Positions 7,065-13,384 of a stretch of 18,128 bases of DNA are shown one piece after another. The stretch covers positions 1 to 18,128 of the forward strand of contig MVCS01000006.1 in the NCBI GenBank assembly GCA_002049885.1, in the 5' to 3' direction. Position numbers and translations under genes: made by a program. The notes beneath the pieces were generated by a model, which worked only from the letters and a program-made list of their open reading frames with translations, had not been told where the DNA came from and searched no databases. Source of the stretch: Planctomycetales bacterium 4484_123. GTDB taxonomy: Bacteria; Planctomycetota; Phycisphaerae; SM23-33. Positions within the stretch are counted from its first letter, which is position 1; the number at the start of each line of letters is the position of its first letter.

Positions 7065-8267
7065 TCAGCCTGGCGCCCTGGCCGGGGACGACTCCGCCCC
7101 GGCAGCCTTCCCTTCCTCGCCGGGGGAACCGCCCGAAGGCCTCAGGAATCCCCAGCGGTGGCAAAGGTAAAACGTCGCGACCACCACCACCACGTACAGC
7201 CCCACGGCGTAGCGGGTCCGCATCAAGATGATGGCCAGTCCAACCAGGCCGTAGAACACCGACAGGCCATAGCTGATGCCCACCGTCTGCTTGACGCTCA
7301 GACCCCGGTCCACCAGTTGGTCGTACAGGTGGCTGCGGTCGCCGCCGAAGATGGGACGGCCCAGTCGAATCCGGCGTATCAGTGCCAGGGCGGTGTCCAG
7401 GATGGGCAGGCCGAAGATCATCATCGCCCCCAGCACCCACTTCAGGATGCCGCGTTCTCCGAACATCAGCATCATGGCCGCGGCGAACAACCCCATGAGC
7501 ATGCTGCCGGCGTCGCCCAGGAAAATCGTCGCCGGAGAGAAATTGTAAGGCAGAAACCCCGCCACCGCCCCGGCCATCGACAGCGACGCCACCAGACGCA
7601 CCGGGTCGTGCTCCTGGCTGTAGGCAAACATCGCCAAGTGCGTGGCCAGGATGAAGAACATCACCGAGATGATTCCCGTAACCCCCGAGCACAGCCCGTC
7701 CATGCCGTCCAGCAGATTGGTGGCGTTGGAAGCGCCCACCACCAGCAGCACGGTTCCCGGCACCGAGAGGACCAGCACCAGCCACTGTGGACAATCCAGC
7801 CCCGGCACGAACACCGCCACCGACTTGACCACGACCAGGATGATGTCGCGACCGATGCCGAAATGCAGCAGAATGCCGGCCGCAGCCACCTGGCCCAGGA
7901 TCTTCACCACCGGCTTGATGTCCAGCAGGTCGTCGGCCAGCCCCACCACCATGACGACCCCGCCGGCCATGCCCAGGCCCAGCATCCAGTCCCGCCCCGT
8001 CTGGACGACGGGCAGCAACACGGCCAGGCCGGCCAGCCAGCCCAGATACACCGCCACCCCGCCGAGGTAGGCGATGGGGCGCTGATGAGGTTTGAGGTGC
8101 CCGTCGGGCTTGTCCACGAACCCCAGGCGCTGCGCCAGCGCACGCAGCAACGGCGTGGCAACGGCCGAGACCACGAAACTGGTCACCGCCACCCAGCCGT
8201 AGGGACCTAAGACCTGACCCAGGCCATACTTCAACTGCGATACCGCGATGGCCAAGATCTCCAACAT
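7065..8267 (-). CDS. WecA/MraY-family polyprenyl-phosphate sugar-1-phosphate transferase
   Basis: A 400-residue polytopic membrane protein with about 10-11 hydrophobic segments. It would transfer a UDP-activated N-acetylhexosamine-1-phosphate (or related sugar) to undecaprenyl phosphate, the first step of lipid-linked glycan assembly. The start is ATG 8265-8267, with GGAG seven bases upstream; a longer frame from 8360 adds a polar, non-conserved stretch. Family motifs in order are FVDKPDGHLKPHQRPIAYLG near the N-terminus, the Mg-binding Asp112-Asp113 in GLADDLLDIK, NATNLLDGMDGL, FLGDAGSMLMG, and the cytoplasmic loop GGDRSHLYDQLVDRG. The His-containing last loop resembles WecA/TagO-type enzymes more than MraY, so a surface-glycan role is preferred over peptidoglycan. 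The C-terminal tail is short, polar and Ala/Ser/Pro-rich. It is divergently arranged with the aminotransferase operon and convergent with the dehydratase. Confidence 0.92.
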   Translation of the reverse strand: MLEILAIAVSQLKYGLGQVLGPYGWVAVTSFVVSAVATPLLRALAQRLGFVDKPDGHLKPHQRPIAYLGGVAVYLGWLAGLAVLLPVVQTGRDWMLGLGMAGGVVMVVGLADDLLDIKPVVKILGQVAAAGILLHFGIGRDIILVVVKSVAVFVPGLDCPQWLVLVLSVPGTVLLVVGASNATNLLDGMDGLCSGVTGIISVMFFILATHLAMFAYSQEHDPVRLVASLSMAGAVAGFLPYNFSPATIFLGDAGSMLMGLFAAAMMLMFGERGILKWVLGAMMIFGLPILDTALALIRRIRLGRPIFGGDRSHLYDQLVDRGLSVKQTVGISYGLSVFYGLVGLAIILMRTRYAVGLYVVVVVATFYLCHRWGFLRPSGGSPGEEGKAAGAESSPARAPG

Positions 8268-8597
8268 GGACAAGCTCCGGCCTGTATGGACTTGGGCACC
8301 AAGGCCTACGGGCAAGTCGTCTAGTCTAGTATCGTGCTGAAATCTACGGGATTCCCGCAAAGCCTGTCAAATGATTCCCCCAAGCCGGCACCCAGGTCGG
8401 CCCCCCGGCCCGGCGATGCTTGAAAAGGCCCGCAGCCGCCTGCCGCAGCTCGCCGCCATGGCCGGCCAGTCGGCCAATCCTGGCCCGCCACCCGCGCTGG
8501 TGCTTTTGCTTGGCCGCAGGCCGCCGGAAATGGTTAGAATCGTTGCCGACCGTAACGGAGCTGAGGTCTGAAGTCAGTATCCTAAGGATCGGAAGCC
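8268..8597. promoter_or_regulatory. 330-bp divergent intergenic region, putative promoters for WecA-like gene and aminotransferase operon
   Basis: No convincing gene is seen in this spacer between divergent genes. On the + strand, TAGAAT at 8535-8540 is a candidate -10 box with a weak TTGGCC -35 at 8510-8515 (spacing 19), giving a leader of about 50 nt. On the - strand, GATACT (8328-8333) is a weak -10 candidate followed by a tandem TAGAC repeat. Just before the aminotransferase start is a near-palindromic ATCCTAAGGAT (8579-8589) that overlaps the presumed ribosome site. Short frames through this region have no recognisable features. Confidence 0.35.
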
Positions 8598-9725
8598 ATG
8601 ACTCACAAGGCTGACGGCGTGCCGCTGTCCTGCCCGGACATCACCGACGCGGAGCGCGAGGCGGTCTTGGCGGTCCTCCGCAGTCCCCGCCTGAGCATCG
8701 GGCCGCGGGTCGAAGCCTTCGAGCGGGCGGTGGCCGAGCGCGCCGGCCGGCGGTACGGCGTTGCCGTCAACTCCGGCACCAGCGGGCTGCACCTGTGTGT
8801 CCGAGCCCTGGGCATCGGGACCGGCGACGAGGTGATCACCACGCCCTTTTCCTTCGTGGCCACCACCAACTGCCTGTTGTTCGAGGGCGCCAGGCCGGTA
8901 TTCGTGGACATCGACCCGGACAGCTACAACATGGACCCCGCCGCCATCGAGGCCGCCATCACCCCGCGGACAAAGGCCATCCTGCCGGTGGAGGTCTTCG
9001 GCAACATGGCGCACTTCGCCGCCTACGAGCGCATCGCCAACGAGCACGGTCTGCTGCTGATCGAGGACTGCTGCGAGGCCCTGGGCGGGAGGCTGGGCGA
9101 CCGGCCGGCCGGGAGCTTCGGGCAGTGCGGCGTCTTTGCCTTCTATCCCAACAAGCAGATCACCACCGGTGAGGGCGGCCTGGTCGTCACCGACAGCCGG
9201 GAACTGCGCGACCTGGCCGTTTCCATGCGTAACCAGGGTCGGGACACCAGCCAATGGCTCAGCCATGCCCGGCTGGGCTACAACTACCGCATGAGCGAGA
9301 TCAACGCCGCACTTGGCGAAGTGCAAATGCGGCGACTGGACGAGATCCTCGCCAAGCGCCGCCAGGCCGCCCAGTGGTATCGCCAGGCCCTCGGCGACAT
9401 CGACGAAATCAACCTGCCCCCCATGGCCGAGCCCGACCAGGCCAGTTGGTTCGTGTACGTCGTCCGGCTGGCCGACGAGTTCGACCGTGCCCGGCGGGAC
9501 GCGGTCATGGCCCACCTGCGACGGGCGGGCATCGGCTGCGCGCCGTACTTCGTGCCCATCCACCTCCAGCCGTACATCATGGACAGGCTGGGCACGAAAG
9601 CGGGCGAGTTTCCCGTTACCGAGCGCGTCGCCGACCGCACCCTGGCCCTGCCGTTCTTCGCCAACATCACCCCCGAACACATCGACCAGGTCAGGACGGC
9701 ACTGGTCGAAGCCCTCCGCGGCTAG
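8598..9725 (+). CDS. DegT/DnrJ/EryC1/StrS-family sugar aminotransferase (first copy)
   Basis: A 375-residue PLP-dependent aminotransferase, the usual family length. ATG 8598 follows AAGGATCGGAAGCC. Typical features are NSGTSGLHL (PLP-phosphate region), EVITTPFSFVATTN, the aspartate of LIEDCCEALGG, and FYPNKQITTGEGG with the Schiff-base lysine at Lys186. GYNYRMSEINAALG and a C-terminal YVVRL / LALPFF region also fit. The family transfers an amino group, usually from glutamate, to the keto carbon of a nucleotide-linked keto sugar. The close fit to the perosamine-synthase/PseC/WbpE branch, with a 4,6-dehydratase 1.5 kb away, suggests amination at C4 or C3 of a UDP-keto-sugar. It is the first gene of a three-gene + strand operon and shares its upstream region with the divergent WecA-like gene. 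Confidence 0.92.
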   Translation: MTHKADGVPLSCPDITDAEREAVLAVLRSPRLSIGPRVEAFERAVAERAGRRYGVAVNSGTSGLHLCVRALGIGTGDEVITTPFSFVATTNCLLFEGARPVFVDIDPDSYNMDPAAIEAAITPRTKAILPVEVFGNMAHFAAYERIANEHGLLLIEDCCEALGGRLGDRPAGSFGQCGVFAFYPNKQITTGEGGLVVTDSRELRDLAVSMRNQGRDTSQWLSHARLGYNYRMSEINAALGEVQMRRLDEILAKRRQAAQWYRQALGDIDEINLPPMAEPDQASWFVYVVRLADEFDRARRDAVMAHLRRAGIGCAPYFVPIHLQPYIMDRLGTKAGEFPVTERVADRTLALPFFANITPEHIDQVRTALVEALRG

Positions 9726-9837
9726 GGCGGCATTGAACGAGCCTTTGCGGCGCTCAGGAGCGAGCATTCGTGCGACTGGTCGTGATTCGTGCAGTTCGCG
9801 GCAACCGGTTCGAACGGTTAGCGGCGGAGGTGAGGCT
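9726..9837 (+). promoter_or_regulatory. Inter-aminotransferase spacer with hairpin and strong ribosome-binding site
   Basis: The 112-nt spacer contains a direct repeat ATTCGTGC (9766-9773 and 9785-9792). It also contains a 5-bp inverted repeat AACCG/CGGTT (9803-9807 with 9815-9819) whose loop holds TTCGAA. The strong Shine-Dalgarno sequence GGAGGTGA (9826-9833) follows and fixes the GTG start at 9838. No T-run follows the hairpin, so it is not an obvious terminator. Confidence 0.4.
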
Positions 9838-10992
9838 GTGGCTGTCTCAGCGGTGATCGAATTCCAGAAGCGCTTTGCCGAGTGGCTGGGGGTCGGCTGG
9901 GGCTTTGCCTTCTGGAAGGGCCGGGTCGCCATGTATGCCATCCTCAAGGCCATGGGCATAGGCGACGGTGACGAGGTACTGCTGCCGGGCTACACCTGCG
10001 TGATGGACGTCAACCCGGTGAAGTATCTCGGTGCCCGGCCAGTGTACGTGGACATCGAACCGGTCACCTACAACACCGACCCGGCCCTGCTGGAAGAGAA
10101 GCTCACCCCGCGCACGAAGGTCATCATCGCCCAGCACACTTACGGCCTGCCCTGCGAGATGGACGCCATCATGGACATCGCCGGCCGGCACGGCATACCC
10201 GTGGTGGAGGACTGTTGTCTGGCGATGGGCTCGAGATACAAGGGCCGGCTGTGCGGCACCTTCGGCCTGGCGGCGTATTGGTCCTTCCAATGGTCCAAGC
10301 CCTTCACCACGGGCATCGGCGGCATGGCCACCACCGACGACGGCGAGCTGGCCGGCAAGATAGACGCCCTCTGCCGGGCCGAACTCCAGAGGCCCTCCGC
10401 GGCGGCGGCGGCGATGCTGGGCCTCCAGCGGGCGACGTACCGGGCGCTGATCTACCCCCGCACCACGGCCACAGCCACCGCGGCCTTCCGCTGGCTGACG
10501 CGCAAGGGGTTGGTGATCGGCTCCTCGGCCACATGCGAGTTCCAGCCGACCATGCCGGAAGGCTTCTTCTTGGGCATGAGCGCCGGACAGGCCCGCGCTG
10601 GCCTGCGGCAAATGAGACTGTTGGAGGCGAACATCGCCCACCGGCGCCGAATGCGATCCATCTACGACGAGTTGCTGCGCCAGGCCGGCTGGGACGTGCC
10701 GGAAATCCCCGACTACATGGACCCCGTGTTGGTACGTTACCCGCTGCGGGTGGCGGACAAGGGCCGTGCCGTGGCCGAGGCCCCGGGGAGGTTCGTGGAG
10801 TTGGGCACGTGGTTCGAAAGCCCGCTGCACCCGGCCGAGACGCCCCTGGAACTGTACGACTACCATCCCGGCACCTGCCCCGTGGCCGAGGAGGCCTGCC
10901 GCCAGGTAGTCAACCTACCCACCCATCCGCGCGCCGATGAGGCCACCGCCCGCCGCAGCGTCGAATTCGTCAAAGGCATCGGCAAGCCGTGA
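9838..10992 (+). CDS. DegT/DnrJ/EryC1/StrS-family aminotransferase (second, divergent copy)
   Basis: A 384-residue protein starting at GTG 9838, set by GGAGGTGA just upstream. Earlier in-frame ATGs overlap the first aminotransferase and lack conserved sequence. Family features are FWKGRVAMYAILKAMGIGDGDEVLLPGYTC, VYVDIEPVTYNTD, the PLP-ring aspartate in VVEDCCLAMGS, and WSFQWSKPFTTGIGG with the Schiff-base Lys154. Compared with the first copy, the N-terminal PLP-phosphate region and the C-terminal half differ strongly. There is an extra Ala-rich helical stretch (about residues 180-225) where the first copy has GYNYRMSEI. It is therefore a different subfamily, not a recent duplication. It may aminate a second sugar or position, or be a diverged enzyme with another substrate. 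It lies 112 nt after the first copy and 34 nt before the FemAB-like gene, probably in one transcript. Confidence 0.85.
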   Translation: MAVSAVIEFQKRFAEWLGVGWGFAFWKGRVAMYAILKAMGIGDGDEVLLPGYTCVMDVNPVKYLGARPVYVDIEPVTYNTDPALLEEKLTPRTKVIIAQHTYGLPCEMDAIMDIAGRHGIPVVEDCCLAMGSRYKGRLCGTFGLAAYWSFQWSKPFTTGIGGMATTDDGELAGKIDALCRAELQRPSAAAAAMLGLQRATYRALIYPRTTATATAAFRWLTRKGLVIGSSATCEFQPTMPEGFFLGMSAGQARAGLRQMRLLEANIAHRRRMRSIYDELLRQAGWDVPEIPDYMDPVLVRYPLRVADKGRAVAEAPGRFVELGTWFESPLHPAETPLELYDYHPGTCPVAEEACRQVVNLPTHPRADEATARRSVEFVKGIGKP

Positions 10993-11026
10993 CGATGTGT
11001 AAGGCAGGACAAGGGAGGTCCCTGCA

Positions 11027-12028
11027 ATGGCTAGCAAAGAGCCCATCCGCGATGACGACGCGCTCCGGCACGTGGCCGACAAGGTCCCCCCGGCGCCCGG
11101 CGGCACGCTGGCGGAGTTCGTGGAACACCTTCACTCCACCGGTCAGCCGGCCATCCTCGCCGCCGACGGGCGCGAGGCCTGGGTGCCCGGCGTGACCGGT
11201 GAGATGTGGCGCTTCCCCCTACACCGCACCACCTTGCCGGCCGATGAGATCGTTCCCCAATTGCTGCGCATCAAGGGCATCAAGATCGTCAGCCACTTCC
11301 TTGAACCGGACGAGCACCACCCGGCCAACTGCTTCCACTACGTGGCATCCGACCCGGAGTACTCGCTGGCATCGCTCTCCAGCAACACCCGCAGCAAGAC
11401 CCGCCGCGGCCTAAGACACTTCACCATCCGCCTGACCAGCTGGGAGGAGCTGGTCGAAAAGGGCTTTCCCGCCATGGTGGACACGGAAGACCGCCACGGC
11501 TACGCCCGGCCTGCGCCGGACACCCTGGAGCGCCTGGCGGAGAAACGCCGCAACAGTCCCTTCCATGAGCTCTGGGGGGCCTGGGACGGCGACCAACTGG
11601 CCGCATGGGTCGAATGGGTGCGAGTCGAGGACTGGGCCCTCATCGGGCTGGCCTGTAGCCGCACCGACTCCCTGAAAAAGTACCCCAACAACGCTCTAAT
11701 CTACGCGGCCACGAGACACTTCCTGGTCCAGCAGGCCTGCTCTTACGTCTCCTACGGTATCAGCAGCGTGCAAGCCCATTCGGACACGCTGGTCTCGCTG
11801 CACCGCTTCAAGCTCCAGATGCGGTACGAGCCTATCCCCATGCACCGGCACTTCATTCCGGCGCCACACCTGCGGCCCCTGCTTCAGTGGCGTGCGTGCT
11901 CCTGGCTGTGGGAACAGGCGGCGAGGATTCTGCCGCAAGTGGCGGCCCTGCGAAAAGTGGCCGGTATGTCGCGGCTGCTGTCCGGCAGAGAGAAGAGACC
12001 GCTGGCCTGGGCGGAAGGACTGGACTGA
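11027..12028 (+). CDS. FemAB/GNAT-like acyltransferase-fold protein
   Basis: A 333-residue soluble protein. ATG 11027 follows GGGAGGT (11013-11019) by seven bases, 34 nt after the second aminotransferase. The segment around residues 117-130 (SSNTRSKTRRGLRHF) resembles the SKxRRxL helix region of FemAB-type and related GNAT-fold proteins. It is followed by an acyltransferase-like core with WGAWDGDQLAAWVEW and a FLVQQACSYVSYG strand-helix. Such enzymes transfer acyl or aminoacyl groups to amines. Here the substrate could be the amino sugar made by the neighbouring aminotransferases, in place of the hexapeptide (PglD-type) acetyltransferase normally paired with such enzymes; that is inference. 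A Trp/Arg-rich C-terminus (LLQWRACSWLWEQAARIL) may be amphipathic. The stop is 7 nt from the convergent glycosyltransferase gene. Family assignment is from pattern memory and moderately certain. Confidence 0.65.
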   Translation: MASKEPIRDDDALRHVADKVPPAPGGTLAEFVEHLHSTGQPAILAADGREAWVPGVTGEMWRFPLHRTTLPADEIVPQLLRIKGIKIVSHFLEPDEHHPANCFHYVASDPEYSLASLSSNTRSKTRRGLRHFTIRLTSWEELVEKGFPAMVDTEDRHGYARPAPDTLERLAEKRRNSPFHELWGAWDGDQLAAWVEWVRVEDWALIGLACSRTDSLKKYPNNALIYAATRHFLVQQACSYVSYGISSVQAHSDTLVSLHRFKLQMRYEPIPMHRHFIPAPHLRPLLQWRACSWLWEQAARILPQVAALRKVAGMSRLLSGREKRPLAWAEGLD

Positions 12029-12035
12029 GACGACA

Positions 12036-13292
12036 TCACCGACCGGCGCGACCGGTTGAGCGCTTCCCTCGCTCACAGGCCAGCAGTGCAGCGTACTGCT
12101 GCGTACAACGGTCCCGGTTGAACCGCCTTTCGAAAAGCGCCCGGGCGTTTCGGCCCCATCGGCGGATGCACTCCTTATCGTCCGCCGCGCGGCGAATCGC
12201 TTGAGCCAGGGCCACCCCGTCCTGCGGCGGGACCACCACACCACAGTGCCCCTCGCGCAGCACCCGCTCAGTGGGACAGCCTTGGCGAACACTCGCGATC
12301 ACACCGCGCCCGGCGGCTAGGTAGCCCAGCACCTTCGAGGGCACGGACGTCTCGCCCGCCTCCGGGAGCAACGTCACCAGCCCCACGTCGCCAGTGGCCT
12401 GCATGTCAGGCAATAGCTCCGCCGGCTGAAAAGGCAGAAAACGCATGTTGGTCAACCCCATCTCGGCACTGCGGGATCGGAGGGTTTCTTTCACCGGCCC
12501 TTCGCCGACCACCAGCAACAAGATGTCCTCCCGGTCACGCAGGGCTTGGGCAGCGTCCAGAAGGATCTCCGCGCCACTGATGTAGCCGATAGTGCCCGCG
12601 TACAGCGCCACGAAGGTCTCCGGCGGGATGCCTTGAGATCTCCGCCAGGGGTTGTCGCGGTCGCGCGGAGTGACCTTCCGCGGATCAAGCCACAGCGGGA
12701 CGACCCGAACCTTCTCCCCGTTCACGCCGCGGGCCTCAATGCCACGCTTCATGTTCTCCGAGAGCGTCACCACCACATCGCTGTGCCGACACAGCCAGGC
12801 GTCCTGGGCCCGGAGCAGACGGTACACCAGCCCCTCTCGCATCAGGCCGGCATTGCGAGCAGACTCCGGGAACAGATCGTGAATGGAATATACCACCCGC
12901 GCCCCCTTGCACTTGCTCAGTAGCCACGCCGAAAAGACGCCGAAGATGGGCGTCGAATCGTTGTAGATGGCGTCAATCCGACCCGTCGCCAAGCCGTTGA
13001 TGAAACTGCTGAGCGCGAAAGTCAGATAATACCACAGTCGGCCAAGCGGACGAAACCGGGGCCGTAAGGCATGTCCGCAACGGATGACCTTGAAGCCCTT
13101 GGGATCGCGCTGGACCTGCCGGAACCGTGCTCGCCAGCCCTTATACAATGTCCCCTTGGGATGGCTGGGCCAGCCGGTCAGAACCGTCACATCGTGTCCG
13201 GCAGCAGCCAAGTCCTCGGCCAGCTCGCGAACCATCAACCCAGCCGGGGCGACCTCGGGGGGGTACAGGTAGCAGATGATCAATATCCTCAT
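12036..13292 (-). CDS. GT4-family glycosyltransferase, WbuB/WcaI-like
   Basis: A 418-residue GT-B glycosyltransferase. The start is ATG 13290-13292, chosen because the conserved N-terminus MRILIICYLYPPEVAPAG begins there. A GAGGA lies 13 nt upstream, rather far, and the longer frame to 13445 adds a non-conserved leader. The motif pattern VRELAEDLAAAGHDVTVLTG followed by WPSHPKGTLYKGW is typical of the WbuB/WcaI group. The C-terminal domain has LYAGTIGY, VVGEGP and ETSVPSKVLGYLAAG. The first Glu of the GT4 EX7E motif is Glu314, but the second position is Leu322, as far as I recall common in this subfamily. It would add a hexose or amino-sugar to the lipid-linked chain at the cytoplasmic membrane face. 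It is the last gene of the - strand operon, 92 nt after the asparagine-synthase-like gene, and ends 7 nt from the FemAB-like gene. Confidence 0.9.
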   Translation of the reverse strand: MRILIICYLYPPEVAPAGLMVRELAEDLAAAGHDVTVLTGWPSHPKGTLYKGWRARFRQVQRDPKGFKVIRCGHALRPRFRPLGRLWYYLTFALSSFINGLATGRIDAIYNDSTPIFGVFSAWLLSKCKGARVVYSIHDLFPESARNAGLMREGLVYRLLRAQDAWLCRHSDVVVTLSENMKRGIEARGVNGEKVRVVPLWLDPRKVTPRDRDNPWRRSQGIPPETFVALYAGTIGYISGAEILLDAAQALRDREDILLLVVGEGPVKETLRSRSAEMGLTNMRFLPFQPAELLPDMQATGDVGLVTLLPEAGETSVPSKVLGYLAAGRGVIASVRQGCPTERVLREGHCGVVVPPQDGVALAQAIRRAADDKECIRRWGRNARALFERRFNRDRCTQQYAALLACERGKRSTGRAGR

Positions 13293-13384
13293 GTTCGCGA
13301 CACCGTCCTCACTCACTAGGCCGTGGGCTGGCCCCGAAGCGACGTAGTAGGGCTCGTCCAAACCGCCCTCTTGTGACTGCACGG

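Noticed and set aside
5977..7794. 605-codon open frame on the - strand across the dehydratase and WecA-like genes
   Set aside because: It spans two well-supported genes and is Gly/Arg/His-rich without motifs. Long antisense frames are expected where third codon positions are nearly all G or C.
6867..8210. 447-codon + strand frame opposite the WecA-like gene
   Set aside because: His/Gln/Arg/Pro-rich translation without domains; a shadow of the WecA-like gene.
8371..8571. Short + strand frame in the divergent spacer as a possible small gene
   Set aside because: Pro/Arg-rich, no ribosome site, and it overlaps the putative -10 box of the aminotransferase operon.
9313..9837. N-terminal extension of the second aminotransferase overlapping the first
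   Set aside because: It is a frame-shifted reading of the first gene. The GTG at 9838 has a strong ribosome site and begins the conserved sequence.
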